From Neoroseomonas terrae (lineage in GTDB: Bacteria > Pseudomonadota > Alphaproteobacteria > Acetobacterales > Acetobacteraceae), in contig NZ_JAAEDI010000020.1 in NCBI RefSeq assembly GCF_018129025.1, positions 59,139 through 123,138 on the forward strand: DNA of 64,000 nucleotides, in the 5' to 3' direction. Both the position numbers and the translations under genes were made by a program. Positions 1 through 11,637 of this stretch are shown piece after piece. Positions within the stretch are counted from its first letter, which is position 1. Each line of letters opens with the position of its first letter. The notes under the pieces are model-generated. The model had not been told where the DNA came from, searched no databases, and saw nothing but the letters and a program-made list of their open reading frames with translations.

Positions 1-1
1 G

Positions 2-493
2 CGGGTCTTCGCCACGGCGGGGAGCGACGACAAGTGCGCGGCCTGCCTGCGCCTGGGCGCCGATGCCGCGATCAACTACCGCACGCAGGACTTCGCCGAG
101 GAAGTCCGCAGCCTGACCGGGAAGAAGGGCGTCGACGTCATCCTCGACATGGTCGGCGGGTCGTATTTCCAGCGCAACCTTCGCAGCCTTGCCATGGATG
201 GGCGCCTGGTGCTGATCGCCTTCCTCGGCGGGCCGGAGGCGGAGAAGGCCGATCTCCGCCCGATCATGGTGAAGCGCCTGACCGTCACGGGCAGCACGAT
301 GCGGCCGCGCACCACGATGCAGAAGGGCAAGCTCGCCGCCGCGCTGGAAGCCAAGGTCTGGCCGATCCTCGCCAAGGGCGCCTGCGGGCCGGAGATTTTC
401 CGCGTCTTCCCGCTCGCCGAGGCCGCCGAGGCGCATCGGCTGATGGAAAGCAGCACGCATATCGGCAAGATCATGCTGAAGGTCGCCGACTGA
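2..493 (+). CDS. Zinc-independent NADPH:quinone oxidoreductase, C-terminal part
   Basis: The open frame is already running at base 2 and ends with TGA at 491-493, so only the last 163 residues are present and the start lies outside the window. The piece contains the second half of the MDR Rossmann domain (a GADAAINYR segment after the nucleotide fold, then KKGVDVILDMVGG) and the closing HIGKIMLKV strand typical of the PIG3/Qor branch. Such enzymes reduce quinones or enals with NADPH in the cytoplasm. An SDR gene follows 17 bases downstream, suggesting co-transcription. The family is clear; the substrate is unknown. Confidence 0.85.
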   Translation, partial: RVFATAGSDDKCAACLRLGADAAINYRTQDFAEEVRSLTGKKGVDVILDMVGGSYFQRNLRSLAMDGRLVLIAFLGGPEAEKADLRPIMVKRLTVTGSTMRPRTTMQKGKLAAALEAKVWPILAKGACGPEIFRVFPLAEAAEAHRLMESSTHIGKIMLKVAD

Positions 494-510
494 CCAACGG
501 AGAGGGCACC

Positions 511-1251
511 ATGTTCGACCTGACCGGCAAGGTCGCCCTGATCACCGGCGCCAATGGCGGTATTCCGCGCGCGACGGCGGCACTGTTCCGCCGCCTCGGT
601 GCGCATCTGGTGCTGACCGATCTCGACCCCGTCGCGATCGACGCCTTCGCCGCCACGTTGCCGCCCGGCGAGGCGCGCATCGTGACCGCGCGCGCCGACG
701 TCGCTCAGGCGGCCGAGGTGGATGCGGCGATGGAATTAGCCGCCCGCGAATTTGGCGGCATCGACATCCTCGTGACCGGCGCCGGCCTCTATGTCGAGCA
801 GGAGGTCACGGCCATGACGGATGCCGACTGGCGGCGCACCGTCGCGGTCAATCTGGACGGCGTGTTCCATGCCTGCCGCGCCGCGATGCCGCTGCTGCGG
901 AGCGGCGGGTCGATCGTCAACATGGCGTCCATGGCCGGGCATCGCGGCTCGGTGCGGCATGCGCACTACGCAGCCTGCAAGGCTGCGGTCCTTGGCTTCA
1001 CGCGGTCGCTGGTGCATGAGCTCAGCCCGCGTGGCATCCGCGCCAACTGCGTCTCGCCCGGCATCATCGCGACGCCGATGACGGAGGAGATCATGGCGCG
1101 CAACGGCGCCGCGCTTCTCGCCGCGACACCGATGCGCCGCTTCGGCTCGCCCGAGGAAGTCGCCTCGGCCATCGCCTTCCTCGCCTCCGACGCTGCCGCC
1201 TTCGTCACCGGCGAGACGATTCACATCAATGGCGGCCTCTACATGGACTGA
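511..1251 (+). CDS. Short-chain dehydrogenase/reductase (SDR)
   Basis: A 246-residue classical SDR, the usual length. The start follows a GGAGAGG ribosome-binding site. Visible elements are the N-terminal TGANGGIPRA nucleotide motif, the DVAQ acidic patch, the catalytic Ser (in NMASMAG) thirteen residues before Tyr, YAACK as the Tyr/Lys pair, and the C-terminal TGETIHINGG. The third Gly of TGxxxGxG is Pro here, which is unusual and may alter cofactor binding. The gene sits 17 bases after the quinone oxidoreductase and 3 bases before a small membrane ORF. It is probably a soluble NAD(P)-dependent alcohol or ketone dehydrogenase of unknown substrate. Confidence 0.88.
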   Translation: MFDLTGKVALITGANGGIPRATAALFRRLGAHLVLTDLDPVAIDAFAATLPPGEARIVTARADVAQAAEVDAAMELAAREFGGIDILVTGAGLYVEQEVTAMTDADWRRTVAVNLDGVFHACRAAMPLLRSGGSIVNMASMAGHRGSVRHAHYAACKAAVLGFTRSLVHELSPRGIRANCVSPGIIATPMTEEIMARNGAALLAATPMRRFGSPEEVASAIAFLASDAAAFVTGETIHINGGLYMD

Positions 1252-1254
1252 ATC

Positions 1255-1440
1255 ATGTTTTTTGCACTGATCGCCGTGGTCGCCGTGCTCGCGCTGGCCA
1301 TCGGTCGGCAGCCGCGCGGCCCGATGCGGGCGCTTGCCGCCGGCATCGCAGTTCTGGCGCTGTGCAGCGCCGCGATGGTCAGGCTGCGCGCGGGCAATCT
1401 TCCCGGCCATCGGCCGCGGCGTTGGCGCAGCGCATCCTGA
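1255..1440 (+). CDS. Small hypothetical membrane protein
   Basis: A 61-codon frame starting 3 bases after the SDR stop. It has a hydrophobic first segment (about residues 1-16, FFALIAVVAVLALAI), a short basic loop, a second hydrophobic stretch (about 25-42), and a basic Arg-rich tail. The composition suggests one or two membrane helices with a cytoplasmic positive tail. No family is recognised and no strong ribosome-binding site is visible; it may depend on coupling to the SDR. It could be a spurious frame in high-GC DNA. Confidence 0.4.
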   Translation: MFFALIAVVAVLALAIGRQPRGPMRALAAGIAVLALCSAAMVRLRAGNLPGHRPRRWRSAS

Positions 1441-1555
1441 TTGACGAATTCATCGGCGGGCCGCTTTCCAAAAAGCCGCGCATGCGCTCAGATTGGCACG
1501 GAAGCTGCGGAGGCGCGGCGATACGTCGAACGGACCGGGACGGATTGCGAGAACG

Positions 1556-2413
1556 ATGCGCTCGGCCCTGCATCTCCTGATTGTGGCGATCCTGCTGTTC
1601 GGCGGCGCCTGGCCCGTCACGAAGGCTGCATTGGCGCACGCGACGCCGATGTGGTTCGCGGTCGGCCGCGCCGGGCTTGCGGCGCTCGTGTCGGCGGGGG
1701 TCCTTGCGGCACTCGGACGGCTGCATCTGCCGCATCGTCGCGACATGGCCTCGGTGCTCGCGCTCGGACTGCTGCAACTCGGCGCCTTCTTCGTGCTCGC
1801 CCATGCCGCCGTGTCCCTCGTGCAGGCGGGCCGGACGGCAATCATCTCGGCAGTGGTGACCTATTGGCTCATTCCACTATCGGTCTTCGTGCTGGGGGAA
1901 AAGGTACCCGCGCATCGCTGGGCCGCGGCAGGACTCGGCCTGGCGGGCGTCGCGGTGCTGGCAGGCCCCTGGGCGGTTGACTGGGCCGATCCCAATCAGC
2001 TTCTCGGCCATCTCATGCTCGTGCTGGCGGCGCTGTTCTGGACGCTCGCCATCATCACCACGCGGCGCTTCCCGCCGCACAGCCCGATCTTCGAACTGCT
2101 GCCCTGGTGCTTCGCGCTGGCGACGGTGCTGATCCTGCCCTTCGCGCTGGTGCTGGAACCGGCGGGCGGCATCTTCGGACCGTCCTGGCCATACATGCTC
2201 TACATCGGGCTGATCGTCGCACCGATCGGGACCTGGTGCGTCATCGAGGTCGGGCGCCGGCTGCCCGGCGCCGTCGCCTCGGTGGCCTTCCTGCTGGTGC
2301 CGGCCTTCGGCGTACTCGTCAGCAATCTCTGGCTGGGCGAGCCGCTGGGCTGGGACATGCTGCTGGGCGGCGGGCTGATCGTCGCCTCGGTCGTGCTGGC
2401 GTCGCGCCGATGA
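1556..2413 (+). CDS. EamA/DMT-superfamily permease
   Basis: 285 residues with about ten hydrophobic segments arranged as two EamA halves, each starting with the usual FGGAWPVTKAAL and LGHLMLVLAALFWTL type segments. This is the normal length for the family of inner-membrane metabolite exporters. The ATG at 1556 was chosen because an upstream in-frame ATG at 1493 would add an Arg-rich, non-hydrophobic extension. Its stop overlaps the ATG of the next gene (ATGA), so the hydrolase is probably translationally coupled. The substrate cannot be told. Confidence 0.88.
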   Translation: MRSALHLLIVAILLFGGAWPVTKAALAHATPMWFAVGRAGLAALVSAGVLAALGRLHLPHRRDMASVLALGLLQLGAFFVLAHAAVSLVQAGRTAIISAVVTYWLIPLSVFVLGEKVPAHRWAAAGLGLAGVAVLAGPWAVDWADPNQLLGHLMLVLAALFWTLAIITTRRFPPHSPIFELLPWCFALATVLILPFALVLEPAGGIFGPSWPYMLYIGLIVAPIGTWCVIEVGRRLPGAVASVAFLLVPAFGVLVSNLWLGEPLGWDMLLGGGLIVASVVLASRR

Positions 2414-3174
2414 AGCTCGCGCTATCCGAAGCAGGGGAGGGCCCGCCGCTGATCCTCCTGCACGGGTTGTTCGGCGCCGGACAGAACTGGGGCGGCATCC
2501 GCCGGGCGCTGGCGCCGCGGTTCCGTGTGCTGACGCCGGACCTGCGCAACCATGGTACCTCTCCGCGCGCTGCGGCGATGGACTACGCCACCATGGCCGA
2601 GGACATCGTCGAGACGATGCACGCCGCCGGCCTGTCGCGGGCTGCGGTGCTCGGCCATTCGATGGGCGGCAAGGTGGCGATGGCGCTGGCGCTGGCGCAC
2701 CCCGATCGCGTGGAGCGGCTGGTTGTCGCCGACATCGCGCCGATACGCTACAAACCCACGCTGCGCGGCTACATCGACGCCATGCAGGCGGTCCCGCTGC
2801 GCCCCGGCCTGACGCGCAAGGATGCCGATGCGGCGCTGGCCGCGGCCGTCCCGGAAGCGGGCATCCGGGCCTTCCTGCTGCAAAGCCTGCGCTTCGAGGA
2901 AGACCCGCCATCCTGGCGCCTCGGCCTGCCGGAACTTGCCGCCGCCATGCCGGTCATCGAGGATTTCGATCCGCCCGCGGGCGCGCGATATGACGGCCCG
3001 GTGCTGGTCATGGGCGGCGCCCTGTCGCCCTACATCAGGCCGGAGCATCACGACGCCTTTCGCGCGCTGTTCCCGCACGCGACCTTCGCGACGGTCCCCA
3101 AGGCAGGCCACTGGATCCATGCCGAGAACCCGCAGGGCTTCCTGGAGGCGCTGGAGCCGTTCCTCGCCGGTTAG
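2410..3174 (+). CDS. Alpha/beta-fold hydrolase
   Basis: 254 residues. It contains the oxyanion-hole motif LLHGLFGAGQNW near residue 18, the nucleophile elbow GHSMGG near residue 80, a late Asp region and a final His in KAGHWIHAENP. This is a complete Ser-His-Asp hydrolase of the YbfF/esterase type and is cytoplasmic (no signal peptide). The start overlaps the DMT permease stop by four bases. It is likely an esterase or thioesterase; the substrate is unknown. Confidence 0.88.
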   Translation: MKLALSEAGEGPPLILLHGLFGAGQNWGGIRRALAPRFRVLTPDLRNHGTSPRAAAMDYATMAEDIVETMHAAGLSRAAVLGHSMGGKVAMALALAHPDRVERLVVADIAPIRYKPTLRGYIDAMQAVPLRPGLTRKDADAALAAAVPEAGIRAFLLQSLRFEEDPPSWRLGLPELAAAMPVIEDFDPPAGARYDGPVLVMGGALSPYIRPEHHDAFRALFPHATFATVPKAGHWIHAENPQGFLEALEPFLAG

Positions 3175-3192
3175 AGCCGATCGCATTCGGCT
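3175..3192. terminator. Short hairpin between convergent genes
   Basis: AGCCGA and TCGGCT (6 bp) flank the 6-base loop TCGCAT immediately after the hydrolase stop, in the 90-base gap between two converging genes. There is no strong T run, so intrinsic terminator function is only suggested by position. Confidence 0.28.
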
Positions 3193-3264
3193 TGAGGCAT
3201 CAGCGCACGCGACGATGCTCGCGCGACGGAAGGCCGGCGCAGGCGGCCTGAGCGCGAGCGACCT

Positions 3265-3699
3265 CTAGGCCGGCGCCACCCAGGCGAGGATATGGGTGCC
3301 GACCAGGCAGGTCTCGCCGTCCTGGTTCACCACCTCCAGCCGCGCGCGCGTCCGGCCCCGCGCGTCGTCCACCTCCTCGATGACGTAGCGGGCGGTCAGA
3401 GTCTCCCCGGCGAAGACGGGCCGGGTGAAGCGGATGCGGTCATACCCGGCCGAGACCGGCGTCCCGGCGGCCCCGCGCGCGACGGAACGGCGCGACATCA
3501 TGCTCGCTGTCGTGGACAGCAGCCCCATCACAAGCGCCCCATGCGCGATGCAGCGCCCGAACGCCGTGCGCGCCGCGAAATCCGGGTCGGTATGCACCGG
3601 ATCGTCGTCGCCGCTGATGCGGGCGAAGGCGGCGATGTCCTCCGCCCCGATGGTCCGCATGTACTCGGCCGCCTCGCCGGCTTCGAGCCAAGTCTTCAC
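3265..3699 (-). CDS. MaoC-like (R)-specific enoyl-CoA hydratase / dehydratase
   Basis: 144 residues, hot-dog fold. The hydratase motif DDDPVH followed by AHGALVMG carries the catalytic Asp and His of the MaoC family. The GTG start at 3699 overlaps the stop of the CoA-transferase gene (GTGA), making this the last gene of a five-gene operon in which four-base overlaps recur. In that context it would hydrate an enoyl-CoA made after CoA activation of an imported acid. The enzyme class is firm; the substrate is inferred only as an acyl-CoA. Confidence 0.86.
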   Translation of the reverse strand: MKTWLEAGEAAEYMRTIGAEDIAAFARISGDDDPVHTDPDFAARTAFGRCIAHGALVMGLLSTTASMMSRRSVARGAAGTPVSAGYDRIRFTRPVFAGETLTARYVIEEVDDARGRTRARLEVVNQDGETCLVGTHILAWVAPA

Positions 3700-5224
3700 G
3701 CCAGCCGCGCCGCCGCCGCGCGGCCCGGCCGCGGCTTCAACCGCGCCGCCAGCCCCATCGGCCCATCCGCGAACAGCGCCGCGTCCATCGTCCTCAGGGA
3801 GGGCGACACGGCGGGCCGGAAGTCCATCGCGCCGATCACCTCCTCGACCGCGAGGCCCGGCGCGATCTCCATGAGTTCCGGCCCATCTTCGCCAAGCCGG
3901 AACACGGCGCGTTCCGTCACATACAACACCTGTTGCCCCCGCTCCCGCGCATAGGGGCCGGAGAAGGAGATCTGTTCCACCTGCCGCACAGCCTTCTTCG
4001 AATCCCCGGCCGTCAGCGTGCCGCCGAACACGACGCGCCCCGCCCCCTGGCTGATGTTCACGAATCCGCCCGGCCCGACGATCCGCCCGCCGAAGCGCGA
4101 GACGTTCACGTTCCCTGCCGCATCGAATTCCGCGAAGGACAGGAAGGCGAGGTCGAGCCCGCCGCCATCGTAGAAATCGAACTGATAGGGCTGGTCGATC
4201 TGCGCATCCGGGCTGCTTGCCGCGCCTGCCTCGTTCCCGCTCGCCGGCGCGCCGCCGATGTTGCCCTGCTCGTTGGTCAGGCAGATGCGGTCCAGCATCG
4301 CTTCCTCCGCCGCGACATTGGCGATGCCCGTGGAGATCCCCGAACCGAGGTTGCAGATCGCGCCTTCGAACAGTTCCATCGCGCCACGCCGCGCGACGAT
4401 GCGCCGCGGCCCGGGCGGCAGGCGTGGCACCTCGTCCAGCGCCACGCGGTGATGACCGGAATAGGCGAGGCTGTCCTGCGTCTCGTAGGTCTGCCATTGC
4501 TCCGGCACGATGACGAAGGCATCGATCAGGATACCCGGCACCTTGACCATCTTCGGATGCAGCGTGCCGCGGGCTACCCGCCGCTTCGCCTGCGCGATCA
4601 CCGGCGCGCCCTGCCGCCGCGCCGCCTGCGCGATGGACAGCATCTCGAGCGTCACCGCCTCATGCTCCATCGAGAGGTTGCCGGCCTCGTCGATCGCCGA
4701 GCCGCGGATGAAGGCGACGTCGATCCTGTAGGGCCTGTAGAACAGGTACTCCTCGCCGTGCAGCGTCAGGACCTCGATCAGATCCTCGGTCGCTCGCCGG
4801 CTCTGCCGCCCGCCGCCGATGCGCGGATCGATGAAGGTGCGCAGCCCCACCTTGGTCAGCAACCCCGCGCGCCCCGCCGCCATTTCCCGCATCAGCTGCG
4901 ACAGCGCGCCCTGCGGCAGCGTGTAGGCCTCGATCTTCTCGTCCAGCGCGAGGCGCGCGATGCCCGGGCTGTTGACGAAGGTCCCGGAGACGACACGCTT
5001 CAGCAGCCCATCCTGCGCCAGGTGCCCCGCGCCGCGCGTCTTGCCATCGCCCAGGCCCACCGGATGCAGCGCCGTGATGCCGCGCGGCGCTCCCGTATCG
5101 CGGAAGCGATTGCCGACCGCCTCCAGCAACGCATCCGGCACGGCATGCCCGCCGCCCGAACCGCCGATCAGCGGCGTGTCCCCGTCACGCAAGGTGGCCG
5201 CCGCCTGTTCCGCGGTGATCTGTC

Positions 5225-5228
<4 letters not shown>
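3696..5228 (-). CDS. Acyl-CoA:acetate-type CoA-transferase (family I, fused alpha/beta)
   Basis: 510 residues, matching the fused YdiF/propionate CoA-transferase subfamily. The N-terminal half has a GGSGGGHAVPDAL CoA-binding loop; the second half has the catalytic-Glu signature NEQGNIGG with Glu320. It would transfer CoA to a carboxylate by a glutamyl-CoA intermediate. The ATG at 5228 overlaps the stop of the ATPase gene (ATGA) and was preferred over an in-frame ATG at 5261 lying inside that gene. The placement inside a transporter operon suggests it activates the imported acid. Confidence 0.9.
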
Positions 5229-7221
<1,993 letters not shown>

Positions 7222-7225
<4 letters not shown>

Positions 7226-8058
7226 CGGCTGGCCGCCTTCGGGTCGAGCCAGTCGCGCAACCCGTCGCCCAGGAAGTTGAAGCCCACGACGACGGACAGG
7301 ATCGCGATGCCCGGGAACGTCGCGACCCACCATTGCTCGACCAGCTCGCGCCCCTCCGCGATCATCGACCCCCATTCCGGCGTCGGCGGCACCACCCCAA
7401 GGCCGAGGAATGACAGCCCCGCGAAGGTCAGGATCGCGATGCCGAGGTCGAGCGTGCACAGCACCGCGATCGGCCCAAAGGTGTTCGGCAGGACGTGACG
7501 GGTCAGGATGCGCCGCTGCGGCAGGCCGACCACCGTCGCTGCCTCCACATATTCCTGGCTGCGCTGCACGATCGCGAGGCTGCGCGCGAGGCGCGCGAAT
7601 TTCGGCCACCACACCACCAGCATGGCGATGATGGTGTTCGTCGTCCCGATGCCGAGCGCGGCGGCCAAGGCAAGCGCGAGGATGATCGGCGGGAAGCACA
7701 GGACGAGGTCGGTGAAGCGCATCAGCGCCTCCTCCCCCCAGCCGCGCAGCCAGGCGGCGATGATGCCGACGGCTGTGCCGAACGCCGCCCCGATCAGCAC
7801 GACCGAGAAGCCGGCAAGCAGCGACACGCGCGACCCGTAGATCAGTCGCGACAGGACATCCCGCCCGAGGATGTCGGTGCCGAGCCAATGCTGCGCGGAT
7901 GGCGCCGCGAGGCGGTTCGCGATGTCCTGTGCCTCCGGCGGGAACGGAGCGATCCATGGCGCGAAGATCGCCACCAGGATCCACCCGGCAACGATCGCGC
8001 CGCCCGCCCAGGCGAGGCCGTAGCGCCGGAGGCGCCGCCGCAGCCGCGATGCCGGCAT
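7222..8058 (-). CDS. DppC-type ABC permease
   Basis: 278 residues. One N-terminal membrane segment (about 14-35), then a conserved region LGTDILGRDVLSRLIYGSRVSL and a BPD_transp_1 domain with the EAA loop at EAATVVGLPQRRIL. It forms the inner-membrane channel with DppB. The ATG at 8058 is taken as start; an in-frame TTG at 8076 that overlaps the dppB stop (TTGA) is an alternative and would match the overlap style of the rest of the operon. Confidence 0.9.
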
Positions 8059-8072
8059 CGCCGCCGTCGCGC

Positions 8073-9083
8073 TCAACGCCGCACCCGCGGATCGAGCATC
8101 GCATAGGACAGGTCGACGAGCAGGTTCACCAGCAGGTAGGTCGCCGACACCACCAGCGTGATCCCCATGATCGCCGGGAAATCGAGCGCCGCGGCCGACC
8201 GGAACGTGTACCGCCCGAGGCCCGGCCAGGCGAAGATCGTCTCCGTCATCACGGCGCCCGTCAGCAGGTTCGCATAGGCGAGGCCACCCAGCGTCACCAC
8301 CGGCACCAGCGCATTGCGCAGCGCATGGTGCAGCACCACGACGCGCTCCTTCATGCCCTTGGCCCGGGCCACCCGCACATAGTCCTGATGCAGGCATTCG
8401 AGCATCGCGGCCCGTGTCGTGCGCGTGATCAGCCCGAGCGTCGCCGCCGCCAGCACGATGGCCGGCAGCACGAGATGCGCGGCGGCGTCCTGGAAGGTCT
8501 CCCAATCCCCCGCCATCGCCGTATCCCACAGGAAGAATCCCGTGCCGCCCTCAGGCGGGAAGGCGATGGGGTCGAGCCGTCCCGGCCCCGGCGCCCAGCC
8601 GAGCCAGCCATAGAAGATCGCCAGCACGATGAAGGCGAGCCAGAAGGTCGGCGCCGAGACGCCGAGCAGCGACACCGCCCGCGCCACCGCATCCACAGCG
8701 CTGTCCCGCCACACCGCCGCCGCGACGCCGAGCGGGATGCCGATGACCAGCGCCAGCAGGAACGAGACGGTCGCCAACTCGATCGTCGCCGGCGCGTACT
8801 GCACGATGTCCTCGAGCACCGGGCGTCGCGTTGCGATGGAGATACCCAGATCCCCGTGCAGCAGCCCGTTCAAGAAGATCCAGTACCGGTCCCACAACGG
8901 CAGATCGAGGCCCCACTTCGCCCGCCACTGCGCCACGACGGCGGGGTCCGAGGCGAGGATGTCGCCCAGCTGCGCCAGCACCGGATCGCCCGGCACGAAA
9001 TTGGAGATGAGGAAGATGACGCCGCTCGCGAGCAGCGCCATCACGACAGCCGAGACGAGTCTGATCGCGACGTATCGCAGCAC
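8073..9083 (-). CDS. DppB-type ABC permease
   Basis: 336 residues with the first membrane helix near the N-terminus (RLVSAVVMALLASGVIFLI), the family segment FVPGDPV, and a C-terminal permease domain with the EAA-type loop DYVRVARAKGMKERVVV. The GTG at 9083 is preceded by GGAAGGA, whereas upstream frame extension reaches into the opposite-strand hydratase gene. It is the first gene of the dppB-dppC-dppDF-CoA-transferase-MaoC operon; the shared promoter would lie within or beside the start of the divergent enoyl-CoA hydratase gene. Confidence 0.9.
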   Translation of the reverse strand: MLRYVAIRLVSAVVMALLASGVIFLISNFVPGDPVLAQLGDILASDPAVVAQWRAKWGLDLPLWDRYWIFLNGLLHGDLGISIATRRPVLEDIVQYAPATIELATVSFLLALVIGIPLGVAAAVWRDSAVDAVARAVSLLGVSAPTFWLAFIVLAIFYGWLGWAPGPGRLDPIAFPPEGGTGFFLWDTAMAGDWETFQDAAAHLVLPAIVLAAATLGLITRTTRAAMLECLHQDYVRVARAKGMKERVVVLHHALRNALVPVVTLGGLAYANLLTGAVMTETIFAWPGLGRYTFRSAAALDFPAIMGITLVVSATYLLVNLLVDLSYAMLDPRVRR

Positions 9084-9156
9084 GCAGACATATCCTTCCC
9101 TTGGCAGGCATGCTGCACTTGTCCTGATGCGACAATCAAGATGTTGGAGGAAGGCG

Positions 9157-9924
9157 ATGGATGGCGCGGTGACGACGACCCTGCACGGCGCGGTGGCGGA
9201 ACTGCTGCTGGACCGCCCCGCGAAGCACAACGCCGTCACGCCAGCGATGGCGGCAGCGATCGCGGAAGCCGCCCGGTCGCTCGATTCCGACGACGCCGTG
9301 CGGGTCGTGCTGCTGCGCGGGGCAGGGGAGCGGGCGTTCTGCGCCGGCAGCGACCTGAATTCGCTCGCCGCTTATCCCAGCACATGGCATTTCCGTAACC
9401 GCGTGGAGTACGCGACGGCCATCCGCACCATTCGCAAGCCGGTGATCGCGGCCCTTCAGGGCTGGACGCTCGGCGGCGGCGCCGAGATGGCGCTGGGCGC
9501 GGATATCCGCATCGCGGCGGAAGGCACGCGCTTCGGCTTCCCTGAAGTCACGCGCGGCTGGGTCGGCGGCGGCGGTGCCTCGCAGATGCTGCCGCGCATG
9601 ATCGGTGCCGCGCGCGCCATGCGCATGCTGATGACCGGCGACCCGATCGAAGCGGCGGAAGCGCAGGTACTCGGCCTGTTCGACAGCGTCGTGCCGCAGG
9701 CCGACCTTCTGGCGACAGCGATGGCCATGGCGGGGAAGATTGCCGGCTTCAGCCCCGTCGCCGTCCAGTCGGTGAAAGCGTCCGTCCGGATGGCGATGGA
9801 AGCGCCGCTGACCGCCGGCCTGCTCTACGAGAACGAGATGAACGTCCTCTGCTTCTCGGCCGGCGACCACCTGGAAGGGATCCGCGCCTTCGCCGAGAAG
9901 CGGGGCGCAGCCTTCTCCCGCTAG
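9157..9924 (+). CDS. Enoyl-CoA hydratase/isomerase (crotonase family)
   Basis: 255 residues, standard length. Both crotonase acid/base glutamates are visible: GGGAEMAL and FGFPEV; the CoA-binding CAGSDLNSL loop is also present. A GGAGG lies 8 bases before the ATG. The gene lies on the strand opposite to the ABC operon, between the permease genes and the binding protein gene, and its stop shares the palindrome CTAG with the binding protein stop. With the MaoC proteins and acyl-CoA dehydrogenase it supports a beta-oxidation-like route. Confidence 0.9.
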   Translation: MDGAVTTTLHGAVAELLLDRPAKHNAVTPAMAAAIAEAARSLDSDDAVRVVLLRGAGERAFCAGSDLNSLAAYPSTWHFRNRVEYATAIRTIRKPVIAALQGWTLGGGAEMALGADIRIAAEGTRFGFPEVTRGWVGGGGASQMLPRMIGAARAMRMLMTGDPIEAAEAQVLGLFDSVVPQADLLATAMAMAGKIAGFSPVAVQSVKASVRMAMEAPLTAGLLYENEMNVLCFSAGDHLEGIRAFAEKRGAAFSR

Positions 9925-11531
9925 GCTGGCCGCACCTGGCCGGTTTCGAGCTGCCACCCCGCCGCCGTCAGCGGAAAGGCGCCGATCGTGTTGCGCACGG
10001 CGATCTGGTAGGTCGGCTGGAACAGGATGAAATGGTGGGCGACGTCCACCACCCCGCGCTGCCATTCCACCCAGAGCCCCGCGGCCTTCTCGAGATCCTG
10101 TTCCTCCGACGCCCGCTTCACGAGGTCCGTCATCGCCTGCGGCACGGTCCAGTGCACGCGCCGCGCAACGCGCTCCACCACCGCCGAGGCCCAGAGATCG
10201 TTCGACACCGCCGGCGGATTCCAGAAGGTGAGCACACCGCCCGCCATGCGCCCCTGCGTGTAGACCGTCCGCAGGTTCACCTGGTCCATCGGGTTCAGCC
10301 GCACGCGGATGCCGACGCGGGCAAGGTCCGCCTGCAGCTTCTGCCCCAGCACCTGGTACGAGATCCCGGCGACGGCCGCGTTGCCGTAGGCGATCTCCAT
10401 CTCGAACCCGTCCGGCGCGCCGGCCTGCTGCAGCAGCTGCCGCGCGCGGTCGAGATTGGTGTTGAACCCGACCTCCCGCGCGATGCGCTCCGTGCTGCCA
10501 TTCACCCCGATCGGCAGGAAATGCGCCGGCCGCACCGCGGCGCCGCCGAGCAGATTGCCGAGGATGCCGTCATAATCGATGGCGTGGCCGATCGCGTGCC
10601 GCGCTTCCTTCTTCGCCAGCACCGGGTTCGCCTGCGGATTCTCGGTCACGGCCATGTAGACGAAATCGAGGCTCGGCATGCGGTCCATGCGCACCGCGCT
10701 TTCCGTGCGCAGCGTCGCGATCTGCTCAGGGATCAGGTTGAACGCCGCCTGCACATCCCCGCGCCGCACGGCGAGCAACTGCGCCGCGCTGTCCGACAGA
10801 TGCCGGATGATGACGCGCTCGAACGGCGATGCCGGCCCCCAGTAGTGCGGGTTGCGCACAAGTTGGATCTGCGCGTTGCGTTCCCACCGCACCAGCCGGA
10901 AGGCGCCGGTACCGGCCGAGTTGTTGTTCAGCCAGTCGGTCGCCTTGTCGGTCTGCTGCGCATCCGCGGCATCCGTGCCGCCCTGCGCCATCACCGCGGC
11001 CTTCTCCAGGATGCCGTTGCCCGGCGCGGCGAGGATCGACAGCACCGGTGCATTCGGGGCGTTCATGATGAAGTCGACGGTCCTGGGATCGACGACTTCC
11101 ACGCGATCGACCGACTTCAGATACTGCTGCGTCTGCTCCTTCATGTGGAGCAGGCGCATGAAGGTCCAGCGGACGTCCTCGGCCGTCAGCGGATTGCCGG
11201 AGGCGAACTTCACCCCGTCCCGCAGCGTGAAGCGCCAGCCGCGCCCATCGGGTGTACGCTGCCAGGCGGTCGCGAGGGACGGCTTAACATTAACCAGATC
11301 ATCCGGCGTCAGCGTGACCAGCGCGTCATAGGTCGCGGCCAGCGTCATCGGCGGCGTGTACTGCGCCTGGCGCACCGGATCGAGCGTGATGGTGTCGCTG
11401 ATGTCGATGCCGAGCACCAGCGTCGTGTTACGCGATTGCGCCAGGACCTTCTCGGGCAGCATCGGCAGCGCCGCGGCCGACAGGCCCAGCATGCGCGCGA
11501 GCGTGCGCCGGTCGATGACCGTCGTCGTCAT
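9921..11531 (-). CDS. Extracellular solute-binding protein family 5 (DppA/OppA-like)
   Basis: 536 residues, typical for SBP family 5. The N-terminus has an RR-type (possibly Tat) signal, RRTLARMLGLSAAALPML, ending near VLAQ. The body shows the family hallmark GWRFTLRDGVKFASGNPLTAEDVRW and the late QVLGQKLQADLARVGI element. It probably delivers ligand to the DppB/DppC permease encoded 840 bases downstream on the same strand, although the crotonase gene sits between them on the other strand. The ligand need not be a peptide; the operon carries CoA chemistry. Confidence 0.9.
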   Translation of the reverse strand: MTTTVIDRRTLARMLGLSAAALPMLPEKVLAQSRNTTLVLGIDISDTITLDPVRQAQYTPPMTLAATYDALVTLTPDDLVNVKPSLATAWQRTPDGRGWRFTLRDGVKFASGNPLTAEDVRWTFMRLLHMKEQTQQYLKSVDRVEVVDPRTVDFIMNAPNAPVLSILAAPGNGILEKAAVMAQGGTDAADAQQTDKATDWLNNNSAGTGAFRLVRWERNAQIQLVRNPHYWGPASPFERVIIRHLSDSAAQLLAVRRGDVQAAFNLIPEQIATLRTESAVRMDRMPSLDFVYMAVTENPQANPVLAKKEARHAIGHAIDYDGILGNLLGGAAVRPAHFLPIGVNGSTERIAREVGFNTNLDRARQLLQQAGAPDGFEMEIAYGNAAVAGISYQVLGQKLQADLARVGIRVRLNPMDQVNLRTVYTQGRMAGGVLTFWNPPAVSNDLWASAVVERVARRVHWTVPQAMTDLVKRASEEQDLEKAAGLWVEWQRGVVDVAHHFILFQPTYQIAVRNTIGAFPLTAAGWQLETGQVRPA

Positions 11532-11637
11532 GGATGAATCCTCTCCTGCGGACCCTTGTCTCGGGTCTTGCCGGGGCGCAGCCTAGCGCCCGCCAACAAC
11601 GGCGTGGAAGCCGGAATCGACAGGGGAGAGAGACGCC

